Positions 7,431-15,937 of a stretch of 64,000 nt of DNA are shown one piece after another. The translations under genes and the position numbers were made by a program. Position 1 is the stretch's first letter. Each line of letters starts with the position of its first letter. The stretch spans positions 4,018,001-4,082,000 of the forward strand of contig NZ_CP041402.1 of NCBI RefSeq assembly GCF_007018905.1. The letters run 5' to 3'. The DNA comes from Tardiphaga sp. vice304. GTDB taxonomy: Bacteria; Pseudomonadota; Alphaproteobacteria; Rhizobiales; Xanthobacteraceae. Below the pieces are notes generated by a model that was given only the letters and a program-made list of their open reading frames with translations, made no database searches and was not told the DNA's origin.

Positions 7431-9143
7431 CTAGCCCTCGCTCTTCCCTTCCCGCGTCATGAAGTCGAAATCGCAGCCATCGTCGGCCTGCAGGATCGTG
7501 TTGTAAAATAGCTGCGCGTAGCCGCGCTTCGCCCAGTCCGGTGTTACCGCCGCCGGCAGCGCGGCCTGGCGCTTCGCCATCTCGGCGTCGTCGATCAACA
7601 GATCGATGCGGCGCGCGGCGACATCCAGCCGGATCAAATCGCCATTCTGGACCAGCGCCAGTGGCCCGCCGACCGCGCTCTCCGGCGTGATGTGCAGCAC
7701 GATGGTGCCGAACGCGGTGCCGCTCATCCGCGCGTCCGAAATCCGCACCATGTCCTTGACCCCTGCCCGCGCCAGCTTCATCGGGATCGGCAGGTAGCCC
7801 GCCTCCGGCATGCCCGGCGCGCCCTTCGGCCCGGCGTTGCGCAGCACCAGCACGTCGTCGGCCGTGACGTCGAGATCGGCGCTGTCACAGCGCAGCGTCA
7901 TGTCTTCCACGGATTCAAACACCACGGCGCGCCCGGTGTGCTGCAATAGTTTCGGCGACGCCGCCGAATGCTTGATGACCGCGCCGCGCGGCGCGAGGTT
8001 GCCGTGCAGCACCGCCATCGCGCCTTCCGGCTTGATCGGATTGTCGCGCGAACGGATGACGTTCTGTCCCGGCACATCCTCCGCCTGCGCCACGATCTCG
8101 CGCAAGATCGCGCCTGACACCGTGCTGGCGTCGAGATCGATCAGATCGCCAAGCTGCGCCATCAGCTTCGGCACGCCGCCGGCGTGATGAAAATGCTCCA
8201 TGTAGTGATCGCCCGACGGTTTGAGATCGATCAGGACGGGCACTTCGCGGCTGAGTTCGTCGAAGGCGGCGAGGTCGATGCGGTGCACCGAGCGGTTGGC
8301 CATCGCGGTGAGGTGGATCAGCCCGTTGGTGGAACCGCCGATCGCCTGCAGCACGACCTGCGCATTGCGGAACGAAGCCGGCGTCAGCACCTCGCTCGGC
8401 TTCGGCCCCTTGTTTTTCGCGAGTTCCGCCGCGACCCGGCCGCTGGCTTCCGCCGAACGAAACCGCTCGGCATGCGGCGCGGGAATGGTGGCGCTCATCG
8501 GCAGCGACAGCCCCATCGCCTCGGTAATGCAGGCCATCGTCGAGGCCGTGCCCATCACCATGCAGGTGCCGACCGAGGGCGCCAGCCGCGCATTCACCGC
8601 ATCGATCTCCTGCTGGTCGATCTCTCCGGCGCGGAACTTGCCCCACATCCGACGGCAGTCGGTACAGGCGCCCAGCACCTCGCCCTTGTGATGGCCGACC
8701 ACCATCGGTCCCACCGGGATCACCACCGTCGGCAGATCGACGGAGAGCGCTGCCATGATCTGCGCCGGCAGCGTCTTGTCGCAGCCGCCGATCACGATCA
8801 CCGCATCCATCGGCTGGGCGCGAATCATCTCCTCGGTGTCCATCGCCATCAGGTTGCGCAGATACATCGAGGTCGGATGCGCGAAACTTTCGCCGATCGA
8901 GATGGTCGGGAACACCATCGGCAGCGCGCCGGCGAGCATCACGCCGCGCTTGGCAGCTTCGATAATCTGCGGGACGTTGCCATGGCAGGGATTGTAGTCG
9001 CTGTGGGTGTTGGTGATGCCGACGATCGGGCGATCCAGCGCGTCGTCGGAATAGCCCATCGCCTTGATGAAGGCCTTGCGCAGGAACAGAGAGAAACCTG
9101 CATCACCATAGCTGGTGAGACCCTTGCGCAATCCATCGGCCAT
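7431..9143 (-). CDS. IlvD/Edd family dehydratase, probable sugar-acid dehydratase
   Basis: A 570-residue Fe-S dehydratase that converts a 2,3-dihydroxy acid to a 2-keto-3-deoxy acid. The three cluster cysteines expected in the family are C53 (DYNPCHGNVP), C121 (IGGCDKTLP) and C194 (VGTCMVMGTAST). The sequence ACTDCRRMWGKF is typical of the arabonate/xylonate-dehydratase branch rather than biosynthetic IlvD. The gene lies 151 nt downstream of the uronate dehydrogenase gene on the same strand. Together with the lactonase and aldehyde dehydrogenase nearby, this supports a sugar-acid catabolic role. The exact substrate is inferred only from context. Confidence 0.88.
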   Translation of the reverse strand: MADGLRKGLTSYGDAGFSLFLRKAFIKAMGYSDDALDRPIVGITNTHSDYNPCHGNVPQIIEAAKRGVMLAGALPMVFPTISIGESFAHPTSMYLRNLMAMDTEEMIRAQPMDAVIVIGGCDKTLPAQIMAALSVDLPTVVIPVGPMVVGHHKGEVLGACTDCRRMWGKFRAGEIDQQEIDAVNARLAPSVGTCMVMGTASTMACITEAMGLSLPMSATIPAPHAERFRSAEASGRVAAELAKNKGPKPSEVLTPASFRNAQVVLQAIGGSTNGLIHLTAMANRSVHRIDLAAFDELSREVPVLIDLKPSGDHYMEHFHHAGGVPKLMAQLGDLIDLDASTVSGAILREIVAQAEDVPGQNVIRSRDNPIKPEGAMAVLHGNLAPRGAVIKHSAASPKLLQHTGRAVVFESVEDMTLRCDSADLDVTADDVLVLRNAGPKGAPGMPEAGYLPIPMKLARAGVKDMVRISDARMSGTAFGTIVLHITPESAVGGPLALVQNGDLIRLDVAARRIDLLIDDAEMAKRQAALPAAVTPDWAKRGYAQLFYNTILQADDGCDFDFMTREGKSEG

Positions 9144-9214
9144 ATCGCGTTTCCCGCCTGTTGTTTTGAACGCTTGTTATGAAGCCGCAGAGAGAGAAGT
9201 CAACGCATGGCCGC

Positions 9215-9291
9215 AGGGTGGGCAAAGCGTAGCGTGCCCACCACCGCGCGCTTGGCGATCAAAGGTGGGCACGGCGCAACAGCGCCTTTGC
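9215..9291. repeat. Short intergenic repeat with GTGGGCA arms
   Basis: Several copies of GGTGGGCA and its complement TGCCCACC lie within 75 bp (GGGTGGGCAAAGCG, GCGTGCCCACC, AGGTGGGCACGGCG). They can form a multi-stem structure between the udh stop and the dehydratase gene. This resembles the small dispersed repeats common in this bacterial group. Confidence 0.55.
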
Positions 9292-9294
9292 CCC

Positions 9295-10110
9295 CTACGG
9301 CTTCCAGACGCGGCTGGCGTCGCCGTCGAATTCGGTGCTGCAGAACGCCCCGCCCTGATAGAAATCGCCGACCGGATCGGCGGGCAGCTTCGCCTGCTCC
9401 GCCGTCGCGTGCTCCCGAAAGTCTTCGGCGCGGCCGGATGGACGATAGCCGAATTCATAGGCGCGGGAATTATCCCACCAGGCCCGCTCATTGTAGGAAG
9501 CGCCGTAAAATACCTCGAAATGGATACCGGGATGTTCCAGCCCGATCTGGCACAGCTGCACCAGATCCTCCGGCGTCAGGAAGATCGATAGCCGGCGCTG
9601 ATCGAGCGGTCGATCGCCGAAATTGCCGATCCGCAGGCAGGTCACGCCCAATCCATGCTTGTCCGCATAGAGCGCGCCGACGGCTTCGCCGAACACCTTG
9701 CTGACGCCGTAGCGGCTGTCCGGCCGCGGCGTGACGTCGGTGCCGATCCGGCTATGGCGCGGATAGAAGCCCATCGTGTGGTTCGACGATGCGAACACCA
9801 CGCGCTTGACACCCTGTCTTCGCGCGGATTCGAACAGATTATAGGTGCCGATGATATTGGCCTGCAGGATGGTGTCCCACGGGCCCTCGACCGAGAAGCC
9901 ACCGAAATGCAGGATGCCGTCGACGCCTTCGCAGATTGATTCCACGGCCGCGAGGTCGGCAAGATCGGCCTGTTTGAAGGTCTCGTTAGATGACAAGTTG
10001 GCGGGCTCGGTGAGGTCGCTGAGCACCAGATCCGGATAGATCTTCGGCAGCAACTCGCGCAGCCGCGTGCCGATGCCGCCCGACGCGCCCGTCATCAAAA
10101 TCCTTGGCAT
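9295..10110 (-). CDS. udh: Uronate dehydrogenase (NAD-dependent SDR)
   Basis: Oxidises D-galacturonate or D-glucuronate at C1 to the aldarolactone with NAD+. The 271-residue length matches known Udh proteins (about 265). The Rossmann motif is MTGASGGIG, followed by LHFGGFSVEGP. The hallmark FASSNHTMGFYP (residues 106-117) closely resembles the same region of Agrobacterium Udh. Catalytic Tyr134 and Lys138 are in RYGVSKVFGE. An upstream GAGGAACGGGA forms a good ribosome site. It is divergent from the SMP-30 lactonase gene, which would hydrolyse the lactone, and upstream of the dehydratase. The identification rests on motif recall, not an alignment. Confidence 0.88.
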   Translation of the reverse strand: MPRILMTGASGGIGTRLRELLPKIYPDLVLSDLTEPANLSSNETFKQADLADLAAVESICEGVDGILHFGGFSVEGPWDTILQANIIGTYNLFESARRQGVKRVVFASSNHTMGFYPRHSRIGTDVTPRPDSRYGVSKVFGEAVGALYADKHGLGVTCLRIGNFGDRPLDQRRLSIFLTPEDLVQLCQIGLEHPGIHFEVFYGASYNERAWWDNSRAYEFGYRPSGRAEDFREHATAEQAKLPADPVGDFYQGGAFCSTEFDGDASRVWKP

Positions 10111-10223
10111 TCCCGTTCCTCGTTGCTTGCAACGTTACGGCAAGTATGGCGGAGACTTGCTTGCCGCGCAAACACGCCAATGGTAGCAAGCGCCAGGCGA
10201 GGAAAGACAACGAAGGACCAATG

Positions 10224-11189
10224 ATGTCCGATATAAAACCGTGCCGCGGCTGGCAGCCGGCCAGTTACTATCCCGACCCCGCAATCCAGGCGGTCGATCC
10301 GCGTTTCGAGAAATACTGGATCAAGCTCGCCGCCATCGAGCGCATCGCCACCGGGCTGCGCTGGGCGGAGGGACCGGTATGGGTTGGCGATGGCCGCTAT
10401 CTGCTCTGCAGCGATATTCCCAACAACCGTATCATCCGGTGGGATGAGGAGACCGGCGCGGTCAGCAACTATCGAAAACCCTCCGACTACGCCAACGGCG
10501 CCACCCGCGACCGCCAGGGCCGGCTGATCCATTGCGAGCACGGCGGCCGCCGCGTGATCCGCACCGAATATGACGGAAGCATTACCGTGCTGATGGACCG
10601 CTTCGAGGGCAAGCGGCTCAACTCGCCGAACGACGTGGTGGTGAAATCGGACGGCTCGATCTGGTTCACCGATCCGCCATTCGGCCTGATGAGCGATTAC
10701 GAAGGCCACAAGGCGCCGTCCGAGATCGGGCAGAACGTCTATCGGATCGATGGCGAGACGTTGCAGCCGACCATCGTCGCCGACGACGTGCTCGGCCCCA
10801 ACGGGCTGTGCTTCTCGCCCGATGAAAAGCTGCTGTACGTCGTCGAATCTCGCGGCGCGCCGAACCGCAAGATTCTGGCCTATGACGTCAGCGCGGACGG
10901 TACCACGATCACGAACAAGCGCGTGCTGATCGATGCGGGCCCAGGCACGCCGGACGGCATGCGTTGCGACATCGATGGCAATTTGTGGTGCGGCTGGGGC
11001 ATGGGCAATGCCGAGCTCGACGGCGTCTTCGTGTTCGCGCCCGACGGCGATCTGATCGGCCGCATCAGCCTGCCCGAACGCTGCGCCAATCTGTGTTTCG
11101 GCGGGCTCAAGCGCAACCGGCTGTTCATGGCGTCGAGCCAGTCGATCTACGCGCTCTATGTCAACACCCAGGGGGCGGTGGGAGGATGA
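10224..11189 (+). CDS. SMP-30/gluconolactonase/LRE family lactonase
   Basis: A predicted six-bladed beta-propeller lactonase of 321 residues that hydrolyses sugar-acid lactones using a divalent metal. Likely ligands are the Glu of WAEGPVW, the Asn of NGLCFSPDEK and the Asp of TPDGMRCDIDGN; LNSPNDVVV is the other family hallmark. Of adjacent starts at 10221 and 10224, the second has AAGGA six bases upstream and is preferred. An open frame extends to 10104 but overlaps udh and lacks support. Divergence from udh suggests it opens the aldarolactone made by Udh. Confidence 0.88.
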   Translation: MSDIKPCRGWQPASYYPDPAIQAVDPRFEKYWIKLAAIERIATGLRWAEGPVWVGDGRYLLCSDIPNNRIIRWDEETGAVSNYRKPSDYANGATRDRQGRLIHCEHGGRRVIRTEYDGSITVLMDRFEGKRLNSPNDVVVKSDGSIWFTDPPFGLMSDYEGHKAPSEIGQNVYRIDGETLQPTIVADDVLGPNGLCFSPDEKLLYVVESRGAPNRKILAYDVSADGTTITNKRVLIDAGPGTPDGMRCDIDGNLWCGWGMGNAELDGVFVFAPDGDLIGRISLPERCANLCFGGLKRNRLFMASSQSIYALYVNTQGAVGG

Positions 11190-11196
11190 TCTCCGC

Positions 11197-11360
11197 TGTA
11201 GTCCCGGCCAAGCGAGCCCTTGCGAGCGCGAGCCGCGACCCATACGCCGTGCCGACGTAATGAGACGCTGTGACAGCCGCCTGCTTCTTCGCCTCAAGCT
11301 CGGAGGGTATGGATCCCGGATCTGCGTTCGCTTCGCTCACTTGTCCGGGATGACAGGTGA
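11197..11360. repeat. Large intergenic inverted-repeat element, copy 1 of a pair
   Basis: The left half contains GTCCCGGCCAAGCGAGCCC; the right half contains ATCCCGGATCTGCGTTCGC and ends TTGTCCGGGATGACA. The same two-part design recurs at 15750-15906 with similar sequence. Both copies sit just downstream of a plus-strand gene. Confidence 0.7.
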
Positions 11361-11373
11361 GATTCTCTCGCAG

Positions 11374-11418
11374 AATAAAAACAAAAACGCCGGCGTGGAC
11401 TGCTCCGCGCCGGCGTTT
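11374..11418 (-). terminator. Rho-independent terminator of the aldehyde dehydrogenase gene
   Basis: On the minus strand a stem of ACGCCGGCG / CGCCGGCGT with a 12-nt loop is followed by TTTTTGTTTTTATTC. The stem (11385-11418) starts 16 nt after the stop of the 11434-12864 gene. Confidence 0.85.
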
Positions 11419-11433
11419 CGTTAGTGGCTCGGC

Positions 11434-12864
11434 TTACGCGGCGTCGTAGCCGGCAATCGCCTTGACCTCGAGGAAGTCCTCGAGGCCGTATTTGCCCCAT
11501 TCGCGGCCATTGCCGGACTGCTTGTAGCCGCCGAACGGCGCGGTGCGGTCGTTGGGGGCGCCCTGCAGGTTGACGTTGCCGGCGCGGATCTTGCGGCCGA
11601 AGCTGCGGGCATGCTCGATGGTGTCGGCGGAAACGTAGCCGGCCAGACCATAGGGCGTGTCGTTGGCGATGCGCAGCGCCTCGGACTCGTCCTTGGCGCC
11701 CATGATCACCAGCACCGGCCCGAAGATCTCCTCGCGCGCGATGGTCATGTTTTCAGTGACATCCGCAAAAATGGTCGGGCGGACGTAAAAACCCTTGTTG
11801 ACGCCTTCCGGCAGGCCGGGGCCGCCGGCGACCAGCGTGGCGCCTTCCTCGATGCCCTTCTGGATCAGGCCCTGGATCTTCTCCCACTGGCCGCGATTGA
11901 CCACCGGGCCGATCACGGTGCCGTCGGCACGGGGATCGCCGGCTTTGGTCTTGTCGGCCTGCGCCTTGGCGATGGCCGCGATCTCTTTCATCTTGGCCTG
12001 CGGCACGATCATCCGCGACGGCGCGTTGCAGGACTGTCCGGAGTTGTTGAACATGTGCGCGACGCCGCCGGTGACGGCCTTCACGAAGTCGGCGCCATCG
12101 AGGATCACGTTCGGAGACTTGCCGCCGAGTTCCTGGCTGACGCGCTTGACGGTGTTGGCAGCACGCTTGGCGACGTCGATGCCGGCGCGGGTCGAGCCGG
12201 TGAACGAAATCATGTCGATGTCGGGATGCTCGGACATTGCCACGCCGACGTCGGTGCCCATGCCGTTGATGACATTGAACACGCCCTTCGGCACGCCCGC
12301 TTCATGCAGGATTTCCGCGAAGATCAGCGCCGAGGACGGGGTGAATTCCGACGGCTTCAGGATCATGGTGCAGCCGGCGGCGAGTGCGGGCGCGACCTTG
12401 CAGGCGATCTGGTTCAGCGGCCAGTTCCACGGCGTGATCATGCCGACGACGCCGATCGCCTCGCGGGTGATCATCGCGGCATTGTGCATCTCGTCGAACT
12501 TGTAGGTCTTCAGCACGTCGAGCGTGGCGACCAGATGGCCGAGGCCGGCGCCGGCCTGGAGTTTCTCGGCCATCGGCAGCGGCGCGCCCATCTCGTCGGA
12601 GACCGCGACCGCGATGTCCTTCATGCGCGCCTTGTAGGCAGCGATGATCTTCTCGAACAGCGCGATGCGCTCCTCGCGGGTGGTGACGGAGAACGTCTCG
12701 AAAGCACGACGCGCGGCGATCACCGCCTTGTCGACGTCGGCCTTGGAGCCCAGCGAAATCTGGTACAGCGCGTCTTCGGTCGCCGGATTGATGACATCGG
12801 TCGTCTTCGGGACGACGGGGTCGACCCAGGCGCCGTCGATGTAGAACTGCAGGCGGTTGACCAT
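11434..12864 (-). CDS. NAD(P)-dependent aldehyde dehydrogenase
   Basis: Oxidises an aldehyde to the carboxylate. The 476-residue protein has all ALDH residues: oxyanion Asn147 (PWNWPL), Lys170 (ILKPSEFTP), general base Glu245 (SQELGGKSPN) and nucleophile Cys279 (NNSGQSCN). The ATG at 12864 has AAAGAGG seven bases upstream; the frame continues to 13326 with no family homology visible. A strong terminator follows. Next to udh and the lactonase it may oxidise a semialdehyde late in uronate breakdown, such as 2-ketoglutarate semialdehyde. The substrate is inference, since it has its own transcript. Confidence 0.9.
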   Translation of the reverse strand: MVNRLQFYIDGAWVDPVVPKTTDVINPATEDALYQISLGSKADVDKAVIAARRAFETFSVTTREERIALFEKIIAAYKARMKDIAVAVSDEMGAPLPMAEKLQAGAGLGHLVATLDVLKTYKFDEMHNAAMITREAIGVVGMITPWNWPLNQIACKVAPALAAGCTMILKPSEFTPSSALIFAEILHEAGVPKGVFNVINGMGTDVGVAMSEHPDIDMISFTGSTRAGIDVAKRAANTVKRVSQELGGKSPNVILDGADFVKAVTGGVAHMFNNSGQSCNAPSRMIVPQAKMKEIAAIAKAQADKTKAGDPRADGTVIGPVVNRGQWEKIQGLIQKGIEEGATLVAGGPGLPEGVNKGFYVRPTIFADVTENMTIAREEIFGPVLVIMGAKDESEALRIANDTPYGLAGYVSADTIEHARSFGRKIRAGNVNLQGAPNDRTAPFGGYKQSGNGREWGKYGLEDFLEVKAIAGYDAA

Positions 12865-13091
12865 TGGTAACCTCTTTGATTGTCGGAAGCGTCGTCGGAA
12901 GGCACGTGACATCGGGCAAGCACCTTGCCCGTCGTCGCGCGAATTGGACCCGCCATACGCGGGGCGCCGCGTGAGCGCGACGGCGCATATAAAAGCAGCG
13001 GCGTGGCCGGAGCAAGGCCCGGCAACCCCGCTTCTGCCATGCCGCAGGGGCGCTTGCGACCGCATCGCGCGGTGCAATGCAGCATATTCCG

Positions 13092-14081
13092 TCAGGCGAC
13101 TTCGCGGATCGTCTTCAACGGTCGGTTCACCGGCGCGTCCGGGTCGATTTCGTCGTCGGCCATCGTGGAGATCGGCGACATCGGCGTGTCGCGCAGCCGC
13201 TTCAGGCCGAGATGGCGCTCGCGCAGGATGACGAAAATGCCGGCTGCGGCCACGATCACCGCGCCACCGACGACGTAGGGTGTCGGCACCTCGCCGAACA
13301 TCCAGAACCCCAGCAGGAACGCCCACAGCATCGCGGTGTAATCGAACGGTGCCAGGAACGAGGCCGGGGCGAAGCGATAGCTCTCGGTGAACAGCATCTG
13401 GCCAAGCCCGCCGGCGATGCCGATGCCGATTAGCAATCCGATCTCCGGGCCCGTGGCTGGCATCCGCCAGCCGAACGGCGCCGTCAGCAGCGATACCGCC
13501 ATCACCGTCAGCGTCATGAAGATCACGATCGCGGCGGAGGATTCCGTCGCGGTCAGGCGCCTGATCTGAATCGTCGCGCCGCCGGACGACACGGCATTGA
13601 GCAGCGCCAGCGACAGCCCGATCATCATCGATGTCGTCAACGCGGCATGGTTGCCGAAATACGGCGACAGCATCAGGATCACGCCGCAGAAGCCGACGCC
13701 GACTGCCGACCAGCGATAGGCGTGGACGTGCTCCTTCAGGATCACCGCCGCGAACACCACGGTGATCAGCGGCGCGATGAAGGCGATCGCGGTGACGTCG
13801 GCGATCGGCAGCCGCGCCAGCGCGCCGAAGGTGCAGAACGTGCCGACCACGCTGAAGGCGCCGCGCACCAGATGCGCCTTGCGCCGTTCGGTTTTCAGGG
13901 CGCCGCGCAACTGGCCACGCCAGCCGAAGAACAGCACGATCGGGATCAGCGCGAACAGGCCGCGGGCGAACACGATCTCGCCGACCGGCAGCGTCGAGCC
14001 AAGATAGCGGGCCTGCGCGCCCATCAGCGCAAAGGCCAGCGTGCTGGCAATCTTCAGCGACACGGCCTTGAGGATGTTCAT
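13092..14081 (-). CDS. EamA/DMT superfamily transporter
   Basis: A 329-residue inner-membrane protein with about ten hydrophobic segments forming two EamA repeats (roughly residues 5-140 and 155-290). VRGAFSVVGTFCTFGALARLPIADVT lies in the first repeat, in the region before a charged loop. A hydrophilic tail rich in Asp, Pro and Arg follows residue 295. Family members export metabolites or amino acids, and some act in drug efflux. The substrate is unknown. The 227 bp between this gene and the aldehyde dehydrogenase hold no other gene that I can see. Confidence 0.85.
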   Translation of the reverse strand: MNILKAVSLKIASTLAFALMGAQARYLGSTLPVGEIVFARGLFALIPIVLFFGWRGQLRGALKTERRKAHLVRGAFSVVGTFCTFGALARLPIADVTAIAFIAPLITVVFAAVILKEHVHAYRWSAVGVGFCGVILMLSPYFGNHAALTTSMMIGLSLALLNAVSSGGATIQIRRLTATESSAAIVIFMTLTVMAVSLLTAPFGWRMPATGPEIGLLIGIGIAGGLGQMLFTESYRFAPASFLAPFDYTAMLWAFLLGFWMFGEVPTPYVVGGAVIVAAAGIFVILRERHLGLKRLRDTPMSPISTMADDEIDPDAPVNRPLKTIREVA

Positions 14082-14250
14082 GGGATCGGGGATTCGGGGA
14101 TCGTGGAATGTATTTCTACAGAACCACGCGAGCGCCGCCGGGAAAACTACCGATGCAGCATGGCTCGCGGCGAATCCATGCGCAGGCTCCAGCGCCGTCG
14201 TCCTGAGGCGCTCGCCGTCTTTGGCGAGCCTCGAAGGATGCTGTTCTGCC

Positions 14251-15171
14251 CTACCCCTTCTTCTTCGGCCGGGGCGGCCCTTCCACGGCCGGCAGCGACT
14301 TCAGGTAGGTCGCCATCGCCAGGCGATCTTCGGCCGAAAGCTTCGAGGTGTTGCGGATCACCGGGGCCATCGAGCCACCGACGGTGTCGCCTTCCGGCGT
14401 CTGGCCGGTTTCCAGGAGGTAGGCGATGTCCTTCTCGCTCCAGTCGGCGAGGCCCTTCTGGGTGATGTTCGGCACCCAGCCTTCGCCCTCGGTATTGGGA
14501 CCGCCGGCAAAGCGCTGCTTCGCGACGATGCCGCCCAGCGCGTTGCGCGGGCTGTGGCACTCCGCGCAGTGGCCGAGCGCATTGACCAGATAGGAGCCCC
14601 GGTTCCACTGCGGACTGCGCGCGGCGTCCGCAATCCGGCGATCGGCGTCGAGGAACAGCAGCTTCCAGACGCCGATATTGCGGCGGATGTTGAACGGGAA
14701 CGGAACGGTATGCGGCTGCGCACGGCCGGCGACCGGGGCCAATGTCTTGAGGTAGGCAAACAGGTCGCGGATGTCCTCGACTTTGGCGTGCTGATAGGCG
14801 GCGTAGGGAAACGCCGGGAAGTAGTGCGCGCCGTCCGGCGAGGTGCCCTTCTGCATCGCCGTCACGAACTGCGCCTCGCTCCAGTTCCCTATGCCGTCTT
14901 GCGGATCCGACGAAATGTTCGGCACGTGAAAGGTGCCGAATGGCGAGCCGATCGGCAGGCCGCCGCCGAGCCGCAGCCGGTCGGGCTGCGCCGGCGTGGC
15001 GTGACACGATGCACAGCCGCCGGCGTAGAACACGGCCTGGCCCTTGGCGGGATCCGGCGTGTACGACCCCAGCGCGCTGGCGGCGACGGTGGCGGGAATC
15101 GTCAGCCACCAGAACAGCGCAAGGCCGATCGCGATGGCGGCTGCCGCAACTGCGAAAATCCGTTTCAGCAC
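14251..15171 (-). CDS. Diheme c-type cytochrome
   Basis: A periplasmic, probably membrane-anchored electron-transfer protein of 306 residues. A single hydrophobic segment near the start (IFAVAAAAIAIGLALFWWL) anchors or exports it. Two heme sites are present: CASCH in the N-terminal domain and CAECH in the second. Conserved Met-containing regions toward the C-terminus (GGSMAPVIRN) could supply the axial ligand. The start is placed at GTG 15171 (VLKRIF), since the open frame further upstream runs antisense through the CHRD gene. Such cytochromes commonly accept electrons from periplasmic dehydrogenases. The molybdenum hydroxylase subunit at 16472 is a possible partner, by proximity only. Confidence 0.85.
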   Translation of the reverse strand: MLKRIFAVAAAAIAIGLALFWWLTIPATVAASALGSYTPDPAKGQAVFYAGGCASCHATPAQPDRLRLGGGLPIGSPFGTFHVPNISSDPQDGIGNWSEAQFVTAMQKGTSPDGAHYFPAFPYAAYQHAKVEDIRDLFAYLKTLAPVAGRAQPHTVPFPFNIRRNIGVWKLLFLDADRRIADAARSPQWNRGSYLVNALGHCAECHSPRNALGGIVAKQRFAGGPNTEGEGWVPNITQKGLADWSEKDIAYLLETGQTPEGDTVGGSMAPVIRNTSKLSAEDRLAMATYLKSLPAVEGPPRPKKKG

Positions 15172-15264
15172 GACCGGTCCGCCCCCATGATCACGATTCC
15201 CTATTATGCCGAACGCGGCGGCGATGTGCGGAACGAAATCGTGATCCGCGACTCTTATATCGTG

Positions 15265-15289
15265 GGAATAAAACCGAAGGGCGGACGTT
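15265..15289 (+). promoter_or_regulatory. Candidate EcfG (general stress response) promoter
   Basis: GGAAT (15265-15269) is separated by 16 nt from CGTT (15286-15289). This matches the alphaproteobacterial EcfG consensus GGAAC-N16/17-CGTT at all but one base. It lies 30 nt upstream of the CHRD-protein start codon. Confidence 0.5.
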
Positions 15290-15318
15290 CCTATAACGAC
15301 ATCTACAGGGAGAAAACC

Positions 15319-15738
15319 ATGTCCATTGCCAAGACCATGTTCGCCACGCTCGCGCTGACGACCATCGCGATATCCGCACCGGCCTTTGCCGACAAAATGA
15401 AAGCCACGCTGAACAGCGCCAGCGAGGTGCCGGCCAATACCAGCACCGGTACTGGCACCGCCGACATCGATTTCGACCCGGCCACCAAGAAGCTGACCTG
15501 GAAGCTGAGCTATTCGGGCCTGACCGGTCCGGCGACGATGGCGCATTTTCATGGCCCCGCCGAGCCCGGCAAGAACGCCGGCGTCGCGGTGCCGATCGCG
15601 CCCGCCACCAGCCCGAGCGAAGGCAGCGTGACGCTGACAGACGCACAGGCCGCCGACCTCGTCGCCGGCAAGTACTACGTCAACGTGCACACCGAGGCCA
15701 ACAAAGGCGGCGAGATCCGCGGCCAGGTGACGAAGTAA
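15319..15738 (+). CDS. Secreted CHRD-domain protein
   Basis: A 139-residue periplasmic or secreted protein. Residues 1-24 form a signal peptide (MSIAKTMFATLALTTIAISA then PAFA) with likely cleavage after AFA. The rest is one CHRD domain, starting MKATLNSASEVPAN and containing the hallmark MAHFHGPAEPGKNAGV and YYVNVHTEANKGGEIRGQV. CHRD domains occur in animal chordin and in many bacterial exported proteins without known enzymatic activity. The start has AGGGAGAAAACC directly upstream. The EcfG-like promoter suggests induction under general stress. Confidence 0.88.
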   Translation: MSIAKTMFATLALTTIAISAPAFADKMKATLNSASEVPANTSTGTGTADIDFDPATKKLTWKLSYSGLTGPATMAHFHGPAEPGKNAGVAVPIAPATSPSEGSVTLTDAQAADLVAGKYYVNVHTEANKGGEIRGQVTK

Positions 15739-15749
15739 CAGTAATAACT

Positions 15750-15906
15750 ATGTCATCCCGGCAAGCGAGCTTGTGAGCGCAAGCCGGGATGCATAGCCTT
15801 CATCTCATCGATTGAGAGCAGAGAGACTAAACTGTTGTTGCCGAATGACTTCGGAGGGCATGGGTCCCGGATTTGCGTTCGCTAACGCGAACTTGTCCGG
15901 GACGAC
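15750..15906. repeat. Large intergenic inverted-repeat element, copy 2 of a pair
   Basis: The left half is a hairpin, ATCCCGGCAAGCGAGC paired with GAGCGCAAGCCGGGAT. The right half reads GGTCCCGGATTTGCGTTCGC and ends CTTGTCCGGGACGACA. It is the sister of the element at 11197-11360 and could also terminate CHRD transcription. Confidence 0.7.
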
Positions 15907-15937
15907 AGTTGCGTTTGTCTGTCTATGGAGATCGGTC

